From: Castellaniella sp. UBA6218 | Lineage (GTDB): Bacteria; Pseudomonadota; Gammaproteobacteria; Burkholderiales; Burkholderiaceae_B | Direction of reading: 5' to 3' | DNA length: 22,446 nucleotides | Assembly (NCBI GenBank): GCA_002421865.1 | Contig: DISE01000062.1 | Span: 1-22,446, forward strand | Shown here: in pieces, positions 9,101 through 14,573 of the stretch | Layout: the number at the start of each line of letters is the position of its first letter | Numbering within the stretch: the first letter of the stretch is position 1 | The notes under the pieces: generated by a model | Told to the model about the DNA's origin: nothing | The model's database searches: none | The model's input: only the letters and a program-made list of their open reading frames with translations | Translations under genes and position numbers: made by a program

Positions 9101-9512
9101 ACGCGAGCGTCTTCGCCAGCTATTCCAGCTGGCCCCGGGATTCGTCTCCATATTGAACGGCCCGCGGCACGTTTTCGAACTCGCCAACGACGCTTTTTAC
9201 CAACTGATCGGCCACCGGAAGATTTTGGGCCTCGGGGTCGCGGAAGCCTTGCCCGAAATGGTCGAGCAGGGGTATCTGGAAAAACTCGATCAGGTCTATT
9301 CGACCGGCAAGCCGTTCATCAGCCACGCCCTGCCCTTGCAAATCCAGCGTTCGGTCGGCGCCCCGTTCGAACAACGCTACATCGACCTGGTTTATCAGCC
9401 CATCCACGGCGCGGACGGTCGCGTGACGGGCATTTTCGCGCAGGGCTACGATGTCACCGAAACACGGCAACTGGCGCAGAAAATTCCTCTCGCATCCTGC
9501 ACGACTACCTGA
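6108..9512 (+). CDS. Membrane GGDEF-EAL protein with C-terminal receiver and PAS domains
   Basis: A 1134-residue protein with five predicted membrane helices near 29-46, 61-80, 86-103, 115-134 and 150-168. A probable periplasmic sensory region (about 170-388) and a sixth helix (390-407) follow. The GGDEF domain (about 425-585) has the signature at 506-510 but lacks the RxxD inhibitory site. The EAL domain (about 600-850) keeps EALVRW (from Glu633), IEITES, DDFGTGYSSL (754-763), KIDRSF and AEGVET, so phosphodiesterase activity is likely. A receiver domain (867-985, Asp917) and a PAS domain (about 1004-1125) come last, an unusual order. The start at 6108 is chosen for a strong GGAGGAG site and the eight-base overlap with the upstream gene; an in-frame ATG lies at 6060. 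The chain stops abruptly after the PAS domain. Confidence 0.9.
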   Translation: MTDSRSLYPFQADPGRFMDSQQGQLRIAARVIAIACICIGTMAYIGHERLGDVAGHPVFISPYFALVMILCGIALHAARAYTRHAPLFGIAMIGMLVWTLIAPRWFDAWVNGRTVSAAFATFLGLLGAAVALALRHTEVRRPPSAWPPLGASLTALLGIALPTLLSYGLIENDIVTRQRFANASARTVANEINERIARTIAFTGRQAQRWKVMGHVPSQAFIRAEFDSYLSDFPFFDGFALVDTGLSIVSMSNREGVTPDWVRSSITSGSLQSVLDHVIDGGKPHFVIDDRLSGNRNIGLIITPQSNPAMKGWYTFTRLNLVNIFMRAIAKTPHGYFSINHDGRTLYQTADTPPGNPFTAGELTIPLHQDLDLKLAYAYAKAPGDLGSDVLPEFVLLAGVLFTFLLGSSQRLARIARERSDQLSHSALHDPLTGLPNRRMLEQTLQDACARARTEQSSVSVVFLDLDGIKLINDSMGHQIGDAVLIEASDRLLSGVQPDGSVTRLGGDEFVLLFLGLELRQVQERTQHIMHELAKPYFVTSKALRVTTNAGITISDGHTRDHMQLVREADLAMLRAKQDGRNTWHTYTEDLSARVAERLELRNDLQSALDTGALELHYQPIIAGHSGRVAGVEALVRWRHPTRGYVSPSRFIPLSEETGQIASLTEWVLATACRDSDALRKKGFSTLPVIINISPLYFQRADFVEKISKTLSDAALPPALLSIEITESVLLDDEESAIQKLTQLRDRGIQTSIDDFGTGYSSLNYLKNLPIDKVKIDRSFVTDVVHDPAAAAIAQGIISMAHHLGLKVIAEGVETESQLAFLKRSHCDEFQGYLFARPLPLNELIDRLSENSAHFTMQPLDTETSERVLLLVDDEQNILNALTRLLRRDGYRILTANNAPQALELLAKHQVQVIVSDQRMPEMTGTEFFSKVKEMYPATTRMILSGYTDLKSVTEAINHGAIYKFITKPWDDESLRKDIEQAFINQRSRDIQEILNSERERLRQLFQLAPGFVSILNGPRHVFELANDAFYQLIGHRKILGLGVAEALPEMVEQGYLEKLDQVYSTGKPFISHALPLQIQRSVGAPFEQRYIDLVYQPIHGADGRVTGIFAQGYDVTETRQLAQKIPLASCTTT

Positions 9513-9529
9513 CGGGTAGCCATGATCGC
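9500..9529 (+). pseudogene. Possible out-of-frame remnant of a second GGDEF domain
   Basis: Right after the PAS domain of the GGDEF-EAL protein, a different forward frame reads HDYLTGSHDR at 9500-9529. This resembles the HDxLTGxxxR opening of GGDEF domains, and it lies where such a domain usually follows a PAS-type VTETRQL linker. The frame change would fall near the AAAA run at 9479-9482. Only about ten residues remain before the convergent ubiT gene. The match is short and may be chance. Confidence 0.25.
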
Positions 9530-9547
9530 CAGCAAACCGCTGTAAGA

Positions 9548-10069
9548 CTACCGGAAGCGCAGGCGATGGCGCGGCCCCGCCAGCAGATCGCGCAGGATGA
9601 CCTTGGGATGAAAGACCGCCATGTCGATGGAATCCAGCGTGTTCTTCACCATCAGGCCCAGCTCCGTATCGCCCTCGATCACCAGACGGCGGCTGAAGAA
9701 CAACGTGTCGGGATCCTCCCGGCGCTGCAGCAGGCTATGGAAATCCCAGGCGTCGGCGCGGAAGGTCAGGTCGGGCTCGGCCACGTCATGGCGTGCCGCC
9801 CGGAAGGCGCCGTCGCGCCAGGTGTAGTCGAAACGCAGGCCCGCGTCCGCCACGTGAATGCGCAAGGAACGGCCTTCCAGCATGTGCAGGGTGTCGGGGT
9901 GCAGATGGCGGGCCAGCACCAGGTTCAGCCCGGTGACGAAGAGCACCGAGCCCGGATAACGGGGCAGACGGCCGAGCACCCGGGCCACGGGCTCGGGAAT
10001 GCGGTAGGCGGGGGTCGAGGGATTTTGCATGGTCGGGTTCATGGAAAAAATGGAGTAAACGGTGGACAT
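9548..10069 (-). CDS. ubiT: UbiT, SCP2-type lipid-binding accessory factor for anaerobic ubiquinone synthesis
   Basis: A 173-residue protein of the YhbT/UbiT family with an SCP2 (sterol carrier) fold. In Escherichia coli, UbiT is needed together with UbiU and UbiV for oxygen-independent ubiquinone synthesis and is thought to bind the prenylated intermediates. Recognisable parts are PGSVLFVTGLNLVLARHL and the SCP2-like stretch around DLTFRADAWDFHSLLQRREDPDTLFF and RRLVIEGDTELGL, read here in short pieces. The start at 10069 is chosen because its ATG overlaps the ubiV stop (TGATG), implying translational coupling; another ATG at 10042 has no ribosome site. It is the third gene of a ubiU-ubiV-ubiT operon, which strongly supports the call. 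Confidence 0.87.
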   Translation of the reverse strand: MSTVYSIFSMNPTMQNPSTPAYRIPEPVARVLGRLPRYPGSVLFVTGLNLVLARHLHPDTLHMLEGRSLRIHVADAGLRFDYTWRDGAFRAARHDVAEPDLTFRADAWDFHSLLQRREDPDTLFFSRRLVIEGDTELGLMVKNTLDSIDMAVFHPKVILRDLLAGPRHRLRFR

Positions 10070-11022
10070 CAGGCGGCGCTGCGCGCCCTGACCCCTGGCG
10101 TGTGTGCATCCGGGGCCTGCGACACGACGATTTCGCCGGGGGTCACCATGTCCAGGCCGGCGCGGCCGTGCCAGTAGCCGTTGCAGGGGCCGGCCGGCAT
10201 CAGCGGCACCAGCCGCCGGTGCGCCTCGTCGGCCGATTCGCGGCCATCGAGCACCGCCCGGAAAGCCGCCGCGACCTGGTCCATGTGGAGGGACTGCGGG
10301 CTGAGCCGGATCACGTCCACGTCCAGTTCGCGCAGTTCATCCAGTGCGTGGATCAGCGTGTAGACCAGCGCCGACTGGGTCTGGATGCCGTTGATCGTCA
10401 GGAAGGCCTGGGATTCCTTGGTTTCGAGCAACAGGCCGTCCGGGTGATCCATGCAGACGTACTGGCAGTTGTCCTTGGGGAAATTGCGGTTGCGGGCCGT
10501 AAAGCAGCGGGCGGAAAAAGCCAGGGGCATGCGGCCGTAGGCGAAGACCTCGGTCCGCAGGCCGGCGGGCCGGTCCCGCTGCAATTGGGCCAGTCCGGCG
10601 CGGCCCATTTCCAGCGGCATGACCCAACGGACCGCGCCCTGCGCGGCGATCACGTCCAGGGTCGGCTTGCTGTAGATGTTGAGGAACGGGCCGGCGACGA
10701 AGGGCCTGCCTTCCATCCGCTGCACGGCCCCCATGTCGTTGGCTTCGACGGCATAGCGTTCGTTTTCGGTGATCTTGCGCAGGGTATTCAGGTCGTTGCC
10801 CGATTCGAGCAGGACCTGGGTCGACAGCACGGGCGTCTTGCCGGCCTCGGCCAGCATGTCGGCGACTTCGATCCAGTCGGGCAGGCGCAGTTCGTGACGG
10901 CGCGAACAGACGGTTTCCCCCAGGTAGACAATGTCCACCGGCCAGTCGCACACGGCCGCGTAGAACTCCAGGGTGGTGACGCGGGGCCAGTAGTATTGCA
11001 GGGGGCCCAGGGCGATTTTCAT
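10069..11022 (-). CDS. ubiV: UbiV, Fe-S protein of the O2-independent ubiquinone hydroxylase (U32 family)
   Basis: A 317-residue peptidase-U32-family protein. UbiV forms a heterodimer with UbiU, and both carry a [4Fe-4S] cluster used for ring hydroxylation without oxygen. Four cysteines fit the cluster site known from E. coli: Cys39 in ETVCSRRHE, then Cys173, Cys186 and Cys190. The 13 and 4 residue steps between the last three equal those of E. coli C180, C193 and C197. The opening MKIALGPLQYYW and the motif RCFTARNRNFPKDNCQYVC, given here as a landmark at residues 172-190, are typical. A good ribosome site (AAGGAA, about eight bases) precedes the ATG. It overlaps ubiT and follows ubiU after a 79-base gap that holds a strong hairpin. 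Confidence 0.95.
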   Translation of the reverse strand: MKIALGPLQYYWPRVTTLEFYAAVCDWPVDIVYLGETVCSRRHELRLPDWIEVADMLAEAGKTPVLSTQVLLESGNDLNTLRKITENERYAVEANDMGAVQRMEGRPFVAGPFLNIYSKPTLDVIAAQGAVRWVMPLEMGRAGLAQLQRDRPAGLRTEVFAYGRMPLAFSARCFTARNRNFPKDNCQYVCMDHPDGLLLETKESQAFLTINGIQTQSALVYTLIHALDELRELDVDVIRLSPQSLHMDQVAAAFRAVLDGRESADEAHRRLVPLMPAGPCNGYWHGRAGLDMVTPGEIVVSQAPDAHTPGVRARSAA

Positions 11023-11054
11023 GATGAGGTTTCCTTGTGCGCAATGCGCGGGGC

Positions 11055-11091
11055 GGCCCGCGCCCCCGGCCGGATGGCCGGGCGCGGGGCC
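11055..11091 (-). other. GC-rich intercistronic hairpin between ubiU and ubiV
   Basis: GGCCCGCGCCCCCGGCC at 11055-11071 pairs with 11076-11091 around a GGAT loop, with one two-base bulge. It makes a very stable stem just after the ubiU stop codon. There is no U tract, so it is unlikely to be an efficient intrinsic terminator. It is more likely to stabilise the upstream mRNA or lower ubiV/ubiT output relative to ubiU. Confidence 0.5.
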
Positions 11092-11101
11092 CCGCGCGGG
11101 A

Positions 11102-12157
11102 TCATTTCCAGGGCCGGTGGTAGGCGCCCAGCGTGTGCTGCTGGCCTTCGGCGACCTTGTTCAGTTCGGCCATCCACGCGGGTTTGACCGAATAGCGCGC
11201 CGCGCTGGCGCGGGCCTGGTCGATGGCCTCGCGCCAGACCCGCGTGACCTGCGCCACGTAGGCGGGGCTGCGCTGGCGGCCTTCGATCTTGATCGCCCGC
11301 ACCCCCATGGCCATCAGCCGGGGCAGCAGTTCCAGCGTGTTGAGGCTGGTGGGTTCTTCGAGCGCGTAGTAGTTTTCGCCTGCGACGTCGAAACGGCCCT
11401 TGCACAGGGTGGGATAGCCGGCGTTCTCGCCGTCGTCGTAGCGGTCGATCAGCACACCGTTCAAACGCGATTCCAGGCCCTTGTCGGTCTGCTGCCAGCG
11501 TACGTGCCTGGCCGGCGAACAGACGCCGTGCGTGTTGGGTGATTCGCCCGTGGCGTAGGACGACAGGGCGCAGCGACCCTCGACCATGACGCACAGGCTG
11601 CCGAAACCGAAGACCTCGATCTCGACCGGCGTGTTCTCGCAGACCTGCTGGACCTGGGCCACCGACAGCACGCGCGGCAGCACGGCGCGCGCCACCCCGA
11701 AGCGGTCGTGATAGAAGCGGATGGCCTCGTAGTTGGTGGCGGACCCCTGCACCGACAGGTGCAGCCGCAGCCCGGGATGGCGTTCGCTGGCGTAGGCCAT
11801 CAGGCCCGGATCGGCCATGATGACGGCGTCCACGCCGGCGCCGGCCGCGCAGTCCACGGCGTCCCGCCAGAGCTGCCAGCCATCGGGCTGAGGGTAAGTG
11901 TTCAGGGCCAGGAGCACCTTGCGCTGCCGGTCGTGGGCGTAGCGGATGCCTTCGGCGATGGCGGCGGCGTCGAAATTCAGGCCGGCGAAATTGCGCGCGT
12001 TGGTCGCATCGCGAAAGCCCAGGTAGACGGCGTCGGCGCCCTCGTCGACGGCGGCCTTGAGCGCGGGCAGGCTGCCCGCGGGACAGACGAGTTCGAAGTC
12101 CGACAGGTCGTGGCGGGGCACCACGCCGGGACGGTGAGATTCGGGAAGGGCTGACAT
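11102..12157 (-). CDS. ubiU: UbiU, Fe-S protein of the O2-independent ubiquinone hydroxylase (U32 family)
   Basis: A 351-residue peptidase-U32-family protein, first gene of the ubiUVT operon and partner of UbiV. Cysteines at 189, 196, 213 and 252 show steps of 7, 17 and 39 residues, identical to those of the E. coli UbiU cluster ligands (C169, C176, C193, C232). Other family landmarks are ELVCPAGSLPALKAAVDEGADAVYLG (near residues 22-47), GFGSLCVMVEGRC and the IKIEGRQRSPAYV stretch. The N terminus is about 20 residues longer than in E. coli. The ATG at 12157 has only a weak ribosome site. Upstream lies an FNR-type box at class II distance from a -10 element, which suggests anaerobic induction. 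Confidence 0.95.
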   Translation of the reverse strand: MSALPESHRPGVVPRHDLSDFELVCPAGSLPALKAAVDEGADAVYLGFRDATNARNFAGLNFDAAAIAEGIRYAHDRQRKVLLALNTYPQPDGWQLWRDAVDCAAGAGVDAVIMADPGLMAYASERHPGLRLHLSVQGSATNYEAIRFYHDRFGVARAVLPRVLSVAQVQQVCENTPVEIEVFGFGSLCVMVEGRCALSSYATGESPNTHGVCSPARHVRWQQTDKGLESRLNGVLIDRYDDGENAGYPTLCKGRFDVAGENYYALEEPTSLNTLELLPRLMAMGVRAIKIEGRQRSPAYVAQVTRVWREAIDQARASAARYSVKPAWMAELNKVAEGQQHTLGAYHRPWK

Positions 12158-12214
12158 GGGGGAAATCCAGAGGGGTTCGTGGCGGGGCGCACCGCCGGGC
12201 CCCGCTTCGGCAAT

Positions 12215-12263
12215 AGCGGAAACTATGCCCTGTCGGACAGCATCGGACCTTAATCCGGATCAA
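12215..12263 (-). promoter_or_regulatory. FNR/DNR-type box and class II promoter for ubiUVT
   Basis: TTAAT-CCGG-ATCAA at 12250-12263 differs by one base from the FNR/ANR consensus TTGAT-N4-ATCAA. Its centre is at 12256.5. On the minus strand CATAGT (12227 to 12222) matches four of six bases of the -10 consensus. If it is the -10 hexamer, transcription starts near 12215 and the box is centred at -41.5, the exact position of class II FNR-activated promoters. The leader to the ubiU ATG would be about 58 bases and contains a 7-bp GC hairpin (12182-12188 with 12199-12205). The same box may also serve the divergent DUF2249 gene, though no good -10 is seen in that direction. Confidence 0.68.
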
Positions 12264-12376
12264 GAAGCCCGCATCCTGACTCCCGCGCAAGGTCTTGTCC
12301 CACGCGAGGCGAGGGATCGTGTAAGGTAACGACACCGGCGCCGCGCGCCCTCCCGGCCCTCCTTCCGGACCTTTCC

Positions 12377-12604
12377 ATGGCCCCTCCCGACCTGACCCTC
12401 GACGTACGCTCGCTGCCCGCACCGGAACCGCTGGAACACTGCCTGGAAGCCCTGGCCGACCTGGCCCCGGGCCAGCGTCTGCACATGCTCATCGATCGCG
12501 AACCGTATCCGCTGTACACCATCCTGGACCGCGACGGCTTCCAGCATTGCTGCACCTTCGAGGACACGCACTTCCAGGTCACGATCTGGTACGACGCGAA
12601 ATAG
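12377..12604 (+). CDS. DUF2249-domain small protein
   Basis: A 75-residue soluble protein of the DUF2249 type. The recognisable features are the opening LDVRSLPAPEPLEH, the segment LEALADLAPGQRLHMLIDREPYPLYTIL (residues 23-50, read in parts), and the C-terminal FQVTIWYDAK. The family often sits beside denitrification and anaerobic respiration genes; its biochemical role is not settled, so none is given here. It lies divergent from ubiU across an FNR-type box and ten bases upstream of a membrane-protein gene, with which it probably forms an operon. Two tandem copies of GCGAAATA surround its stop codon. Confidence 0.75.
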   Translation: MAPPDLTLDVRSLPAPEPLEHCLEALADLAPGQRLHMLIDREPYPLYTILDRDGFQHCCTFEDTHFQVTIWYDAK

Positions 12605-12614
12605 CGAAATAGCG

Positions 12615-13961
12615 ATGCAGCGCGCCCTGGATTTCGACAAGACGCCCGCCCTGGGCGTGCCCCTGCCTTTTTTCCTGAACGTGCCGCTGTTCGCGCTGCT
12701 GGCCGGCCTGCTGGCAACCTGGGCGGGGCCGCAGGCCTTCGCCTCGCGCTGGAATGGCGCCGCCCTGGCCCTCACTCATCTGTGGACCCTGGGCATCCTG
12801 GGCAGCGCCATGCTGGGCGCACTGATCCAGATCCTGGCGGTGGCCTGCAACGTCCCGGTCGGTACCGCCCGCGCGGTCGCCGGCCTGACGCACGCGCTGC
12901 TGACGGCGGGCACGCTGCTGCTGGCGGCGGGATTCCTGGGCTGGTGGCCGGCCGCATGGATCGGGGCGGCCGCCCTGCTCGGCCCGGCCTTCGCACTGTA
13001 CCTGGCAGCCGTGTCGCGGGCGCTCTGGCGGCACCGGCGCCAGGTCTACAAGGGCGCCCGCGAAATCCTCGTCCCGGTGCGCGGGGCGCTGATCGCCCTG
13101 TCCTGTACGGCGCTGATCGGCCTGCTCCTGGCGCTGTCCCTGGGCCTGGGATGGGCCCTGCCCGACTGGGTCGACGCCCACGTGCTGTGGGGGCTGGCCG
13201 GCTGGGGCGGCCAGCTGCTGATGGGCATGTCCTTCCAGTTGCTGCCGATCTTCCAGGTGACGGAACTCTACCCCAGGTCCCTTGCGCGCTGGCTGCCGCT
13301 GCTGATCCCAGGCCTGCTGCTGGCCTGGACGGCGCTGGACGCTTCCGCCGGCCTGCCCCGCCTGATGCGGGAAATCGCTGAACTGCTGCTGGTCGGCGCC
13401 TACGCGCTGTGGGCCGGCGTCACGCTGCGGCTGCTATGGACCCGCAAACGGCCCGCCCCGGAGACCACGACCCTGTTCTGGTACGTGGGCATGCTCAGCC
13501 TGCTGGCCTGCGCGCCGCTCTGGATCTGGATGACGCACGGGCAATCCCCACGGGCAGGGCCGGTGCTGGGCGTAGTGATCATCGCGGGTGTGCTGGGCTC
13601 GGTGGTGAACGGGATGCTGTACAAGATCGTGCCCTTCCTGCTGTGGAAGCACGCCCAGGACGCCATGATCGTGCCCGACCGGGATCCGGGCCAGGCCCGC
13701 GTCTACCTGAAGATCCTGCCCAAGATGGCGGCCTACGTCGGCGAGCGCCCGGCCCGGTGGCAATGGGCCGCCCATGTCGCCGTCGTGCTGTGCTGGTCGC
13801 TGGCGGCGGCCGGCTGGGCTCCTGCGGCGCTGGCGGCCGGCCCGCTGCAGATCGTCTCGGCCGCCGGCCTGGCCTGGAACCTCGGCCGGGCGCTGCGGCT
13901 CTACCGCAAGACGCTGCGGGCGATGGCGGCGCTGCCGGATGCGCACCCCGGCCTCCGTTGA
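12615..13961 (+). CDS. Polytopic membrane protein, possibly heme-copper-oxidase-subunit-I-like
   Basis: A 448-residue integral membrane protein with about twelve hydrophobic helices. Motifs that stand out are THLWTLG (His55), MLGALIQILAV, LTHALLTAG (His93), GMSFQLLPIFQVTELYP and NGMLYKIVPFLLWKHAQD. Histidines followed by LWTLG and GALIQ inside helices recall small relatives of heme-copper oxidase subunit I, so heme binding is possible, but I cannot name a characterised family. NnrS was considered and is not supported. No clear ribosome site precedes the ATG at 12615, so translation may be coupled to the DUF2249 gene ten bases upstream. Its position opposite ubiUVT suggests a role in anaerobic or nitrogen-oxide respiration. 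It ends nine bases from the convergent ttrR-like gene. Confidence 0.62.
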   Translation: MQRALDFDKTPALGVPLPFFLNVPLFALLAGLLATWAGPQAFASRWNGAALALTHLWTLGILGSAMLGALIQILAVACNVPVGTARAVAGLTHALLTAGTLLLAAGFLGWWPAAWIGAAALLGPAFALYLAAVSRALWRHRRQVYKGAREILVPVRGALIALSCTALIGLLLALSLGLGWALPDWVDAHVLWGLAGWGGQLLMGMSFQLLPIFQVTELYPRSLARWLPLLIPGLLLAWTALDASAGLPRLMREIAELLLVGAYALWAGVTLRLLWTRKRPAPETTTLFWYVGMLSLLACAPLWIWMTHGQSPRAGPVLGVVIIAGVLGSVVNGMLYKIVPFLLWKHAQDAMIVPDRDPGQARVYLKILPKMAAYVGERPARWQWAAHVAVVLCWSLAAAGWAPAALAAGPLQIVSAAGLAWNLGRALRLYRKTLRAMAALPDAHPGLR

Positions 13962-13970
13962 CGGCACGGC

Positions 13971-14573
13971 TCAGGGATCGCCGATCTCCGTCAGGATCCG
14001 GATCAGGTCGGCCATGTGGGCCGCGCCCAGCTTCTCCATCGCCTGAGCGCGCTGCACTTCGACATAGCGCACCGATACGCCTTGATCTGCGGCGATGTCC
14101 CGGTTGGTCATGCCGGCCTGAACGCCCCGGATCACTGCGCGCTCTCGCGGGCTGAGCGCATGATACAGCCCCTGCAGGCGCCGCCTCTGGCAGGCCTGTT
14201 CCGATCTGGCCAGGGCTTGCCCGATGGCCGGCAGCAGGGTATCCAGCAGCACCGGCTTTTCCAGGAAATCGGCGGCTCCGTTGCGAAAAGCATCCGCCAC
14301 CATGGGGACATCCGCGTGCCCCGTCAAGACAATGATCGACAGGGGACTGCCCAGTTGGGCCAGGTGGGCCTGCACGGCACGCCCATCCCAATGAGGCATG
14401 CGCATGTCCAGCAGGACCACGCCCACGGCGTACAGATCCGCGCGCTCAAGGAACACGCGGCCGTCCGGCCAGTCCCGGCACGCCATTCCCACGGTCTCCA
14501 GCATGTACCGGCAGGCATGCCGCACCGAGGCGTCGTCGTCGACCACGTGAATGATGGCTTCGCTCATACTCAT
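13971..14573 (-). CDS. ttrR: TtrR/FixJ-type response regulator
   Basis: A 200-residue DNA-binding response regulator. The receiver domain has the acidic pocket VDDD (11-14), phospho-acceptor Asp56 in LLDMRMP, the conserved Thr in VLTGHAD and Lys in FLEKPV. The C-terminal LuxR/FixJ-type helix-turn-helix runs from LSPRERAV to EKLGAAH; its recognition region reads VSVRYVEVQRAQAM, with Gln where many FixJ-type proteins have His. The start codon overlaps the stop of the sensor gene (ATGA), so both are made from one mRNA. By architecture and partner it is closest to TtrR-like regulators. The ttr name is at family level; the inducing signal is not proven by sequence. Confidence 0.82.
   Translation of the reverse strand: MSMSEAIIHVVDDDASVRHACRYMLETVGMACRDWPDGRVFLERADLYAVGVVLLDMRMPHWDGRAVQAHLAQLGSPLSIIVLTGHADVPMVADAFRNGAADFLEKPVLLDTLLPAIGQALARSEQACQRRRLQGLYHALSPRERAVIRGVQAGMTNRDIAADQGVSVRYVEVQRAQAMEKLGAAHMADLIRILTEIGDP

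Noticed and set aside
12590..12614. Tandem GCGAAATA repeat around the DUF2249 stop
   Set aside because: Two copies of eight bases can arise by slippage, and no function is suggested beyond adding a second stop-like triplet.
12615..13961. Assignment of the membrane protein as NnrS
   Set aside because: The length and helix count fit, but the NnrS-typical WHxHEM-like motif in the first helices is absent.
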